From Dactylorhiza incarnata (Eukaryota > Streptophyta > Magnoliopsida > Asparagales > Orchidaceae), in NCBI GenBank assembly GCA_033032865.1, contig JAWHQI010000170.1, positions 431,001 to 495,000 on the forward strand: DNA of 64,000 nucleotides, read 5' to 3'. Made by a program: the position numbers and the translations under genes. This document shows positions 10,602 to 21,799 of the stretch, piece after piece; the stretch's first letter is position 1; every line of letters begins with the position of its first letter. Under the pieces are notes generated by a model, which saw only the letters and a program-made list of their open reading frames with translations, was not told where the DNA came from and searched no databases.

Positions 10602-12158
10602 TGTAAGTTTATAAGGGTTGTAGTCTAAATCACCTAGAGGGGGGGTGAATAGGTCTCTTTTGTTTCCTCTAATTAGCCTAGCTGCTTTCTGGTTTAATAT
10701 GAGCAATTAATCAAACACACAGAAAACACACAATCATTTATAGTGGTTCCCCAAGACAGTGTGTCTATGGGTAGTCCACTTTCCCCCCTTCACCCTTCTA
10801 ACAGTGTGTTAGACAGGGCCAACTCCTCCAATCTCAGCTCCAAGAGCTTACAACACAGATCCCTCAGGATCTCTCAGGTTTTCCCAAGCCCTACCTCAGA
10901 TCAGCCACTGATCCTACAACTCAGACCACAGCAGGTCCTACAATCTCAGGCCTAAACAGCCCTACCTCAGAGGAATCCACCTCCTACAACTCAGACCCCT
11001 TCCAGGTCCTACCTCAGAGGAATCCTCCTCCTACAGCTCAGGCAATACTGCCCTACAACTCAGGCTAAACAGCCCTACCTCAGATCTCATAGATCCTACC
11101 TCAAGCTGTCCTCACAGCTCTACAACTCAGGCAGTGAAGCCCTACAAAGTCAGAACCCAAAGGTTCCTACAAAAGAAATAATGATCTTTACAAAATAGAA
11201 GGAAGAAAGGTCAAGTCTGGTTCTTCTTCTTCTCCTCAGCTGTTGTTGCAGACTTGAACCAGGGAGCCATGTTCAGCTCCAACTTGTTCTTCTTGATCAG
11301 CCCTTCAGATGAAGAACTGGATCTACTGCTCTATCTTGAAATTAATCAAGATGAGCTATCTCTTTTCTCCTTGCAGCCTTGTGTGAGTTCAGTTGTTGGC
11401 TGCCGTCAATAGAACAGTTATGTTCTCGATTTTGAGTACTGGAGAACTAGCAAAGGTTGTTTGCTCAACCCTAACTTATCCCCTTTATACATCCCTGACC
11501 TTCAATGGCTCTCAGACGTCCTTCTGACAAGTATGGGAGAGACTGGTGGACCCCACACTGCCTTTCTGCAGCTTGTGCCAAAAGCAGAACACGCAATCTG
11601 CGTTCGACGAACTCGCCATACTGTGTTCGACGAACTTGCCAAACTCTGCATTCGACGAACTCGTCATACTGTGTTCGACGAACTTGCCAAACTCTGCATT
11701 CGACGAACTCGCCAAACTCTGCGTTCGACGAACTCGCCAAACTCTGCGTTCGACGAACTCCATTCTTCGTTCGACGAACACGCCAAGTCTCAGCGCTTGC
11801 TTCTGTCCCGTCTCTACGTTCGACGAACTGAGTTCTGCGTTCGACGAACTGAGTTCTGCGTTCGACGAACACGCCAAATTTCTTCTATCTGCATCTCCTT
11901 TCCCGTCTCAACGAATCCGTTGAGACAGTGAGCTCGTCTCAGCGGATTTGACCCTTCGTCTCAGCAGTTCTGCTGAGACAATTCTTCATCTCTTAGGAGT
12001 TGATTTCTCCTGATCTAAGGGCATGATTGGCCCTTTCTCTTGAGTTACTTGAGCCTGTATATCTTACACAAATATGGTTTTATTAAATACAACTTTGTAC
12101 TTAGCATTGAGTGTGACCCCTTTTCAAATCAAGGGAATTTGAGAGCAAATTCCCAACA
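10602..12158 (-). repeat. 3' LTR of the SIRE-like element
   Basis: On the plus strand it starts TGTAAGTTTATAAGG and ends AAATTCCCAACA. It carries eleven copies of the near-palindrome GTTCGACGAAC between about 11598 and 11870, spaced mostly at 25 bp, followed by two larger near-palindromes built on GTCTCARC...GYTGAGAC (about 11913-11975). A TATA-like box (GTATAAAGGG on the minus strand) lies near 11480. The LTR also holds CTACAACTCAG/CTACCTCAG microrepeats at 10840-11170. It is 47 bp longer than its partner, with several small indels. Confidence 0.85.
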
Positions 12159-12172
12159 ATCTCCCCCTATTT
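12159..12172 (-). other. Polypurine tract
   Basis: Directly next to the LTR, the minus strand reads AAATAGGGGGAGAT, the purine tract used to prime plus-strand DNA synthesis. It confirms the minus orientation. The 400 bp between it and the second gene (12173-12586) is AT-rich and non-coding. Confidence 0.75.
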
Positions 12173-12586
12173 GAAGAGGGCAAAACACCTGCCAATGCTA
12201 AGTAGCAACTTAATCAAAAATATGTCATATCACTGAAATTTGTTAAGTAAGAATAATTATGTCATTTCATGACACATGCAGATAGAGTAGATTTCTGTTG
12301 ACATTAACAGTTTCTTATCTATACCAATTATCATTAGATACATATGTCAACTACTCATAAAGACACATCACATTTATGTCTATTACATGATGACTCAACA
12401 TTTCTTCATTACTATATGTACTTAGCACATGATACTGAAAGTAAAGCACAGTTTGTTCAAGTGCAGTATACATATATAAACAACAAATGACATAATATAA
12501 TTTTCAGGAGTTAAAGTGTCATTCCATTTATATGTTCAAAACAGACATATATTTTCAGTTCAAGACATATTGTTACATCCAACAAC

Positions 12587-15198
12587 TTAAGGAGCTCCTA
12601 AAAATAGAGTTTTCTTGGATGGTCCCTGGGAAGAGCTTTCTCCTTCTTCCTTAGATTTTCTCTTCCTAGCTTCAGCAACAACCTTCATCTTTTCCTTCTC
12701 TTTGAAGTATATGAATGGCTTGGGAAGATATCTTGGGGGAATCCTTATAGGAGTTTCCCTTCTCACCAGATTTCTTTGAGAATTCTTTCCCTTAGAGACT
12801 CCCTCTCTAGATGTTTGATCCATTCATTAGATGAGTAGACATGGTCAATATCCTTGAGTGGATTGCCATGGCTGACCCAGGTGTTGACTACAATTGTATC
12901 CAATTCCAGATTATCATCCTCATAGAGTGGATCATCTATTCTGTTCATCCTCTTCTGGGCCATATATTCTTCAGCAGTCTGAATGCCCTCTCTCATTCTC
13001 CTCTTTGATTCCCTCTCATCTTGAATCTATTCAGATTGACTTTGAAAATCAAAATCTTCAGGTCTGTTTGGGTTCAGAATATGAAGATTTATGGCAATTC
13101 TGGTTCCTTGTAACACATTTATACTTGTGATCCTGTGATCATCATTTACCTTCTTAACCACAGTTAGAAGTTTTTCTTGAATTGCATTTGATGCATTGTT
13201 GACCTCTTGCACCACTTTCTTGTAGGCTGCTTCCTGGTTAGTGAGTAGCAGTTGGTGGGCATTCTCCAGGTTGGTGTTTATCCTTATGTGAGCCCCTTTC
13301 AGTTTTGCACTTAGCTTGACAACTTTTTCCTCCCCCGTTTTGCCTTCTTCAAATATCTTTTTCTCAATTTCAGAATGTTGATCAATTATGGATTGGGAGA
13401 GTGTTTGGAAAGTACTGTCCACATCCTCCAGAATGTTTTCCTTTGCCTTGTCAATGTGGGACATGATATGGCTGCTGGTTGTGTTAGCCACTTGTACCAT
13501 TCTGGCAACTGCTTTCTCCCAGACATTTTCATTCTTGTAAAGTTGATGTTTTACATATGTAATGTCTTTTGTGGAGTCCCCTTGTTTGTTTGCAATTTGC
13601 TTCAGTACAGTGTGTTGGGCAGCAACAGTGCATTTAGCCATCTCAAACCATCTGGTCATTTGTTGGAGGATATGAGCAGATGTTGTTGTGACATCATGAA
13701 TCTGGGTATTCAGCTCAGTCCTTACTGCAACCACCCTTGGTTCCATTCTTTGCTCACTGGCTTGGATCTCCTGAGTCAATGCTGCTCTTGTAGCATTTAA
13801 CTCATCTCTTATTTGAGTAGTGGCACCATGAACCTTTTCTGCAACATGCTCTTTCATGGACAACATCTGACCCTCAATGATGGATTGTATTGAGTTTAGC
13901 AGGTCAGATGTGTCCAGCACAACTGCTGGCCTTTCCTGGGCCACCTCTTTCTCCACCACCTCTTCAACCCCATTGTTTGTCTTCTCCACTGCAGGTTCTT
14001 GTCTTGGCATCTCTTCAGAAGAGGGTAGAACTTCCATGGTGTCAGTTACCCTGATGACCTCTTCTTCACTCTGAGCATTTGCTCTTCCAGCATCTGGGTT
14101 GTGCTCCCCCTCACTAGCACACCCACCCTCTTCTCCATAGAGTGAGCTATGCCCCCCTCACTTAGGGCATCCATATGTGGAGAAATCTGTCTAGGAGAAC
14201 CTGAAAAGAGAGTGATGAGTTAGTTAGACACCTAGTCTTATCTATAGTTTGAGGGGTTATGACTAACTATGATCCTAGTTTACCATGGAGAGGTGAATTC
14301 ATTGATTCACCCTTAGCTTGTGGAACAGCTGGATCAATATTAATCTGAGTTGGCTCAGAAGGGAATTCCGCCCTTCCTTGGGGTTCATCATCCACACATG
14401 TCCTGGGGACATCTTCATCCTTCCTAGAGGTATCAACACCTTCTTCTTCACTCTTCTTTGCCTTTTTCTTCTCCTTCATCTCAGCCACCATAGAGGGTTG
14501 GCTCATGGGGAGGACTCTTGTTGACCTGTCCAATGTCTTAATATCCAATCTCTTTAAGTAGTGGATATTGACACCTTTGATGGAGGAGAAATGGCTAGGA
14601 TATGCCTTCAGTAGGTAAAGTGATAGGATTTTTCCTAGGTTAGGGGCCTGCAGACATTGCTTCATTCTTTGATAAAGAACATTTCCCCAGCAAGTTCTTT
14701 TCTTCAGGATGATTCTTATAACCAGCTCAAACATTGGTTGAGAAATGGTGTCATAAGAGCCTGGTTTACATAGAAGAGCTTTTCCTACTATGTCACATAA
14801 CAATTTCCCCTTTTGATTGAAGAATTTCTTTTTCAGAGATGAGGTCTGGGGATCACTGTATTCACACCAGCTTAGGGCTTGCTCCTTATCAGTGCCTGAC
14901 ACCTCCTCTTCCGCTACACTGGTAATTGCAGTACCTTTTCTAGCCTCTTAGGGGACAACTTCACCCTCATCTCGCCAATTTTTGAGGATATGTCATTCTT
15001 AGAAGATGACTGTTTGTCATTCGCATAAAACTCTAGCACTTCAAGCTTGAATATCAGAGAGGGTTCAAATAGCACGAACTCTAGACCAACTTCAGTGATG
15101 AGAGAGATAACACTTAGAATCTCTGGAGAGGCATGGAGAAATCCATCCCTCACCAACTCATATCCCTCAAGCAATTCCTTCACGATCTTGGGCGCCAT
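12587..15198 (-). pseudogene. Second gene of the SIRE-like element: plant transposon-protein domain plus long coiled coil
   Basis: The chosen start is the ATG at 15198 (context ACAAATGG), about 90 bp after the TATA box at 15288-15298; the in-frame ATG at 15273 lies too close to that box. The first ~94 residues end in a block (LEVLEFYAND ... KRLEKVLQLP) like the 'FYAN...LP' putative plant transposon-protein domain found in extra ORFs of plant LTR elements. A ~210-codon frame (14902-14285) follows after a one-base shift. A likely 83-bp intron (14283-14201; GTAAAC ... CTTTTCAG) joins it in frame to an exon that, after a shift at a G6 run, enters a 336-residue region (14037-13027) with many Gln/Glu/Lys heptads, a predicted coiled coil. 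One in-frame stop at 13027 and a shift near 12770 precede the basic C-terminus (RKRKSKEE). This position is where SIRE elements carry their env-like ORF. I see no signal peptide or membrane segment. Function unknown. Confidence 0.6.
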
Positions 15199-15287
15199 TT
15201 GTCGAAGAGAAGAGCGCTGGGACGAAGGGTGTGTGAAGTCGACTCGACGGCGCAAGTGAATGTGAAAAGTCATTTAACACGGGCGGC

Positions 15288-15497
15288 TATTTATATAGTA
15301 GGTCTGAGTGTTAACCTAATTGACTCAGCGGATCAGCTGAGAAGGTTCATCTAAAATTTCAATCTTGGGCTGAGTTCGTCGAACTCAAAGCTGAGTTCGT
15401 CGAACACTGACTAAGTTTATCTACAACTTCAACATAAGACTGAGTTCGTCGAACTCAAACTCGACGTTCGTCGAACCCAGGAAGGAGTTCGTCGAAC
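15288..15497 (-). promoter_or_regulatory. Internal promoter-like region sharing LTR motifs
   Basis: On the minus strand, in order: five copies of GTTCGACGAAC (between 15497 and 15374), a palindromic CTCAGCTGATCCGCTGAG block (15324-15341), and a TATA box CTATATAAATAG (15288-15298), 90 bp before the second gene's ATG. The first two motif types are otherwise seen here only in this element's LTRs, upstream of the LTR TATA box and in a similar order. It is inferred to drive the second gene independently of the LTR. Confidence 0.55.
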
Positions 15498-15702
15498 CCA
15501 GACTTTTCCCAGCTGTTTAAGTGCAATTTGAAGCTCAGCTGAAGCAGATTGTTCTGGTTAAGCTGATCATTCTACTTTTAAAATTAATAGAGATAGCATT
15601 GGATGTTGAATTCACAATGGTTATTCCTACTTTCAAATTAATAATGAGGAGAGTTACTTACCTCGGGGTTGTAATCCTCTAATTGATGTTGAATTCACAG
15701 TG

Positions 15703-15845
15703 GTTGTGCACAACAGCTTCTTGCAGCAATGTATTCAGACCCAGCAGAGGATATGGCCACACTGGTCTGTTTATTGCTGCACCATGATGTCAACCTCCTT
15801 CCTGTCATGTGCCTTGAGCACCCACTGTCCAAGTACCAAATTTGG
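15703..15845 (-). pseudogene. Fused stub of copia pol: protease start joined to RNase H end
   Basis: Minus-strand translation of 15843-15801 gives WYLDSGCSRHMTG, the copia protease active-site motif. Within about 15 bases it changes into NKQTSVAISSAGSEYIAA (about 15775-15720), the conserved end of copia RNase H, which continues to SCCAQ. Everything between (rest of protease, integrase, reverse transcriptase, most of RNase H) is missing. The junction lies near 15786-15800. Confidence 0.8.
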
Positions 15846-18404
15846 TTGAGGTTGGTACTTGGACTGACCTGCAAGAAGTTTAGTTATCCTTAGGAGCCCA
15901 ACTAGCTTTGGGTCCTAGGAACTTGTTAGCATGATGAAATGACCTTACTCTAGCAGCATCCTTTGCAGGAAGGCCCATCTTTGCACATGGCACATTAGGG
16001 TTGTGCCAACAGTCTATGGTAAAGTGTCTCACCTTACCACAGTACCAACATTCATGAATGTTGTATCTCCTCTTCTAAACATTTCTTGAGGAATTAACAT
16101 TACTGTTCTTGTGTTCAGGAGGGGAGACAGTTGCAGTCTTCCTGTTTCTCTCAGCAATGATTTGACTGAATGTCAATCTATGTGTTGTCTTGATGCTCTT
16201 TGTCCTGATGGCATCAGCTTGCTTTGGCTTGTCAGCCATACAAGATCTGATGGCATCTGACACTGAGCAACAAGCCTTGTCAACAGATTTGACAACAGGA
16301 ATTTTCTTTGCTGAAATAGATTTAGAAGTGCTTGCACCCTGATTCTTGAATGAGGGGGCTGAGGTACTAAAATACAAAAGGTCCAGGTTGGACCAATTGA
16401 ATTTCCTCATGGGGAGCCTTCATGGCACTCAATCCCATTCCCTTTCTACCACTATGGGAAGGATTATTTTCCTTCCTATAGTTACTTCCATTCTTCCAGT
16501 GATCATACATGCTTTCATGGTTATACCTGTTGGAAGGAAGTAATACCTTTTGAAAGGTGGTATGACGCTTAGTCTCACCCTTGCTCTTTTCTCCACTCCC
16601 TTCTCCTACTTCCATCTTGTTGAATCCTAGTCCTCTCCTATTGGATTGGGAAGAGAAGGAGTCAATAATAGGGAGCACAGATTTAGGCTTGGAGAATTGA
16701 GCCACTAGGCTTCTTTCTTTCACAAGCTTTTCCTCAAGGTCCTTGATGACCTTGTTCTTCAGGATATGGTGCTCAGATGGGAAATAGTTATCCCCTTCAG
16801 ATGGTTAATTTTCCTATACATCTGATTCATCTTGGTAGAAGATTCAGTGCATTCTTGTTTTTCCATCTTAAGGGAATTAATCTCTTGGGCTTGCCTCTTG
16901 GCTAGCTTTTTGCTCCTTTTCAGGGCTTCCAAGAGAGCACCATATCTGTCAATCAATTGATTGACATCCACTTCAGCTTCTGAGTCACTTCCATCAATTG
17001 ATGAAGGTCCTACAGATTCTGGGCCAGTCTCAGAAGAGGATGAGGAATGAATTAATACATGTTCATTTTCTGAGATGTTCTGACTGTCCTCCTCATCAGT
17101 GATGGCCATTAGGCCTCGCTGCACATTGTCTTCTTCATCATCCTCTATATCACTATCTGAGTGTGATAGAGGGGCCCTGATTCCAACCTTGGCAGCTGGG
17201 TAATCTTCATCTTCTTCTGCAGCAAACATCCCAATGTAGGCTTCTTCTTCATTCTCTGAATCTGATGTTGAGGAATCAGATTCACTCCAGCTTCTTTCTT
17301 TCTTTGCTAGGAGGGATTTTTCACCCTTCATATCCTTTTGATGATGATGTTTCTTATCACCATTCTCCTTTCTTTTGGCTGGACAGTCAACTATGACATG
17401 TCCAGGTTTGCTGCAGCTATAACAGATTATGTTATTAGAAACATGTTTACCAAGTTTGGAATCATACCTGTCACCCTTTGGGTGCTGTCTTTCAGATTTC
17501 CTGCTATCTTTCTTGTAGTGTGATGATGAGGAGGGCATGTTCTTCCATTGCTTCCTCTTCATCATCTTCTTGAACTGCCTTGAAAAGGCAGCAAACTCTT
17601 CATCAGAGGAAGAGCTATATGAGGTGCTGACTTCAGGTTCAACACTTCTCCTTGGAGGAGACACCATCCCGCCCTTGCTTCTCTTGGAGCTGTCAGCTTT
17701 GAGAGCTACAGATTTCTCCCTTGCCTGAGTCCTTGTTGAGGTGTCCTCTTCCTTTCTTGCAGATAGCTGCATCTCATAGGAGAGCAGCTTTCCAAACAGT
17801 GTGTGAGTGGGGGTCTCACCAAGCTTGGCCACTTCCCTGATTGCACAGATTTTTGTGTCTCATTCCCTTGTTAGAGATCTAAGGAACTTATCATTCAGCT
17901 CATAATTGGTGAATACTCTCTCATAGGTTCTTAGCTCATTGACTATTCTGAAGAACCTCTCATAGCACATGGAGATGCTCTCCTGGCTGTGTTGCCTGAA
18001 GGCTTCATACTCTTGGTTAAGGAGTGACTTTCTATCATCCCTTACTTCAGCTGTCCCTTCCATATATACTACTACATTTCCTTGGCAGTAGTGCAGTGTA
18101 CCAAGTTTTGAAATGTGGAATCATCAACAGCATTCACTATGATGTTCTCGGCTCTTTTGTCCATGTTGAACAACTCAAGTTCATCCTTCGTCAAGTCTTT
18201 GAATGCCTTGGCCACTCTTCTTGTTGGATCTATAGTGGAGGCGGTGTGAAAGGTGAAAGGTCCTTCTTCAACTGTGATGAAAATCCTTGGATCAGATGCT
18301 TCCATAAACAGTCTGATCCTTTGCATCCATATGCCAAAGTTTTCTTTGCTGCATATGGGCAACTTCATGGATCCCATTTCCTTCTTCAATCCAGAGGAGG
18401 CCAT
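15846..18404 (-). pseudogene. SIRE-like gag with two zinc knuckles
   Basis: The protein starts MASSGLKKEMGSMKLPICSK at 18404, followed by the copia gag core (W.Q.I..F...D; then a segment with YERFFRIVNELRTYE, 18063-17860). The 16759-17832 segment has CYSCSKPGHVIVDC (CX2CX4HX4C), long Ser/Asp/Glu-rich stretches and a coiled coil. A second knuckle, CWYCGKVRHFTIDC, follows at about 16055-16014, just before the protease stub. In-frame stops and shifts separate the segments (near 18066, 17850, 16755, 16400, 16075), so the gene is broken. The long acidic gag with a coiled C-terminal part is typical of SIRE-like elements. Gag would form virus-like particles in the cytoplasm if another copy supplied it intact. 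Confidence 0.75.
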
Positions 18405-18472
18405 TGGATTGTGATTTGACTATTCCTTAATAGGATCTGGTCAGACAGTTATGTCCTTCTTGACCAACCTCC

Positions 18473-18483
18473 CTCTGATACCA
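18473..18483 (-). promoter_or_regulatory. Primer-binding site
   Basis: The minus strand reads TGGTATCAGAG two bases after the 5' LTR ends (…CTTACA). It is complementary to initiator tRNA-Met and fixes this as the 5' side of the minus-strand element. Confidence 0.85.
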
Positions 18484-18485
18484 CT

Positions 18486-19995
18486 TGTAAGTTTATAAGG
18501 GTTGTAGTCTAAATCACCTAGGGGGTGAATAGGTCTCTTTTGTTTCCTCTAATTAGCCTAGCTGTTTTCTGGTTTAGTATGAGCAATTAATCAAACATAC
18601 AGAAAACACACAATCATTTATAGTGGTTCCCCAAGACAGTGTGTCTATGGGTAGTCCACCTTCCCCCTTCACCCTTCTAACAGTGCATTAGACAGGGTTA
18701 ACTCCTCCAATCTCAGCTCCAAGAGCTTACAACACAGATCCCTCAGGATCTCTCAGGTTTTCCCAAACCCTACCTCAGGCTCAGCAGCCCTACCTCAGAT
18801 CAGCCACTGATCCTACAACTCAGACCACAGCAGGTCCTACAATCTCAGGCCTAAACAGCCCTACCTCAGAGGAATCCACCTCCTACAACTCAGACTCCTT
18901 CCAAGTCCTACCTCAGAGGAATCCTCCTCCTATAGCTCAGACAATACTTCCCTACAACTCAGGCTAAACAACCCTACCTCAGATCTCACAGATCCTGAAG
19001 CCCTACAAACTCAGAACCCAAAGATTCCTACAAAAGAAATAATGATCTTTACAAAATAGAAGGAAGAAAGGTCAAGCCTGGTTCTTCTTCTTCTCCTCGG
19101 CTGCTGTTGTAGACTTGAACCAGGGAGCCGATGTTCAGCTCCAACTTGTTCTTCTTGATCAGCCCTTCAGATGAAGAACTGGATCTACTGCTCTATCTTA
19201 AAATTAATCAAGATGAGCTATCTCTTTTCTTCTTGCAGCCTTGTGTGAGTTCAGTTGTTGGCTGTCGTCAATGGAACAGTTATGTTCTCGATTTTGCGTA
19301 CTGGAGAACTAGCAAAGGTTGTTTGCTCAACCCTAACTTATCCCTTTTATACATCCCCGACCTTCAACGGCTCTCAGTCGTCCTTCTGACAAGTATGAGA
19401 GAGACTGGTGGACCCCACACTGCCTTTCTGCAACTTGCGCCAAAAGCAGAACACGCAATCTGCGTTCGACGAACTCGCCATACTGTGTTCGACGACCTTG
19501 CCAAACTCTGCGTTCGACGAACTCACCATACTGTGTTCGACAAACTTGCCAAACTCTGCGTTCGACGAACTCGCCAAACTCTGCGTTCGACGAACTCCAT
19601 TCTTCGTTCGACGAACACGCCAAGTCTTAGCGCTTGCTTCTGTCTCGTCTTTACGTTCGACGAACTGAGTTCTGCGTTCGACGAACTGAGTTCTGTGTTC
19701 GACGAACACGCCAAATTTCTTCTATCTGCAGCTCCTTTCCCGTCTCAGCGGATCCGCTGAGACAGTGAGCTCGTCTCAGCGAATTTGACCCTTCGTCTCA
19801 GCGGTTCTGCTGAGACAATTCTTCATCTCTTATGAGTTGATTTCTCCTAATCTAAGGGCATGATTGGTCCTTTCTCTTGAGTTACCTGAGCCTGTATATC
19901 TTACACAAATATGGCTTTATCAAATACAACTTTGTACTTAGCATTGAGTGTGACCCCTCTTCAAATCAAGGGAATTTGAGGGCAAATTCCCAACA
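18486..19995 (-). repeat. 5' LTR of the SIRE-like element
   Basis: Partner of 10602-12158. It has ten GTTCGACGAAC-type units (two mutated) at about 19462-19707, and a perfect 22-bp palindrome at 19742-19763 followed by a second near-palindrome at 19797-19818. The LTR TATA box, TATAAAAGGG on the minus strand, is at 19342-19351. Relative to the other LTR it lacks one motif unit and a ~35-bp piece near 19000. Confidence 0.85.
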
Positions 19996-20105
19996 ACACC
20001 TACGTGGGTCGCCAACCTCCGCTTCGCACCTACATGGGTCGCCAACCTCCGCTCCGCACCTCTGCTTTGCACCTTCGCGGGTAGCCAACCTCCACTTCAC
20101 TCGCA
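19996..20105. repeat. GC-rich minisatellite, right half
   Basis: Continuation of the array at 10498-10601 (GGGTCGCCAACCTCCGCTTCGCACC units), starting with the ACACC target duplication. Confidence 0.75.
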
Positions 20106-21790
20106 AACACACTCAAACCTCAACAATTCAAGATCTCGACAAAGCACAAAACAACAAGATCACAAACACATCAAGAACAACAAAAATCACCCATCCATAT
20201 CATTCACAATAGAAAATGTAATTATGAACATCTATACCCAATGGTCATGGTGTATAGATGTTTTAGAATACACTTAAATAAAGATTACAAGTATTCTAAA
20301 ATAAAAATAAAAAATACATGTTGCCACTCCTTGGCTCAAAGAGAACGGGAGACTCTTCCTCGGATTTGGAGGGGAGCACGGCTTGGTCCGCCAGCTCTTC
20401 CTACTCCTCATTGGCTACTTCCACGATACGGGAGAGAGCTGTCACCTCCTCCAAATCGCGTCATCACCATGGTCTATTGTATCAACATTAAGTGTTCCGG
20501 CTTGGAGTTCCAATGGATCCTTGCAAATCTCCTTCTTCTCTTTTAGGATGCTTGGGGAGGTAGGAGAGGGCATAGGGGCAAAACCCTAGAGCCTTGAGGC
20601 AAAACGGGGCAAAAAACGGCGCTCCCAATGTAGAGATGCTGAAGAAATCGAGGAAGAGGGTATTTATAGGCCGCCTGCAAAATAACTCACGCACGATAAT
20701 GCACGTTCAAAGCAAGTGGTCGAGCGTTTGATCGTGTGCGAAGGATGGAAAGCCTGTGCGGGAAGACGGTGGCGCCCTAAAATGGCAGATGATCGTGCGC
20801 GAAGAAAATTGCATGATCATGCGTAAAAGCGCACAAGGATGCACATTTAGGGGGGTTCTGGGAAAGTCCAATAACGCACGCACGATCATTAGCGGGAAAG
20901 TCCAAATAACGCACATTTAGGGGGGTTTTGGGAAAGCCTGTGCGAATTAGATATGAAACGATGCTAGAAGGGTGCCAAAAACACAATACGGAAATCGCTC
21001 ACATGGTGCTCACAAATCATTAGCGGGAATGATGACTAGCGGTCAAGTCAAAATTTGGTTGTTGCGTGACTATGTAGTTGTGACCTTATATGAGTTTGAC
21101 TTTGTAGCGTGTTGATGATGAAAATTAATACTTGTGTTATTTTGTAATTAACACTCGTGAAGATCAGTCGTTAGTCTGCCAAGGTAGATTGAAAGTATTT
21201 CGTTCAAAATTGAATTTTTGGCATGATAATATGAAAAATTGTTTATGTCATGAATTTGGAGATTGATGGTTTGGGAACCTGATCTTCAGACGTGTGTTCA
21301 ATATAGTTGAAATCATGAGGATGTTCACAAACGTTTGAGTTTGTAGCTTGTTTGGTAGGATTCATAAAGAGATTCATACGTGTTTGAACCTAAGCAAAAA
21401 CACCTCGTCGAGAATATGATATCTCAAATGAGAATTTATACTTTTGTGCGTTGAATAGAGGTGATGTTGTAGTTTTATTTCCACCAATTCAAGGCTTCAG
21501 GGACTATCATAGTCTTGATGTGTTTGGAGTGTGACCTTTCCTGACGTAATGGAACGGTTATGGAGCGACGAAAATGAGAATTTGTAAGGCTCTTTTGGTT
21601 ATGACCGAAGTGACGGAAGAATTTCTGTGTTATAGTGGACGAGAAGATTCATCGACGTGCTGTTTTGGGCATTTCTTATCTTCAGTTTCAGCTTCTAACT
21701 ATGAGTTATTTAGTTATTTTTGTTAACAATCATTAGCATTTTAGATTTGTAGATTTTGTATGTGATGGGGTCCCAAACGGACTCTTGTTG
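20106..21790. other. Non-coding stretch with short direct repeats
   Basis: No gene is recognised. At 20840-20940 a ~27-bp block containing ACATTTAGGGGGGTT is duplicated, and GCACGATCAT-type motifs recur around 20690-20890. A TATA-like TATTTATAGG sits at 20671. The block 20240-20700 may be the LTR or leader of the old gypsy element whose gag remnant is at 9.3-10.1 kb, but I cannot show its ends. Confidence 0.35.
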
Positions 21791-21799
21791 TATTTTATT

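Larger units (their letters stand above)
10602..19995 (-). mobile_element. SIRE-like Ty1/copia element, gag plus second gene, pol deleted
   Basis: A complete 9.4-kb insertion bounded by 1557- and 1510-bp LTRs and a 5-bp target-site duplication ACACC (10597-10601 and 19996-20000). On the minus strand the order is LTR, primer-binding site, gag with two zinc knuckles, a stub of protease fused to the end of RNase H, an internal promoter-like region, a second intron-containing coiled-coil gene, polypurine tract, LTR. Long LTRs starting TGTTGGGAATTTG and a long gag with an acidic, coiled C-terminal part fit the SIRE/Maximus lineage. It cannot move without enzymes from another copy. Confidence 0.85.

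Noticed and set aside
11598..11870. Regular 25-bp repeats as a CRISPR array
   Set aside because: Plant nuclear DNA, units head to tail without unique spacers, inside an LTR.
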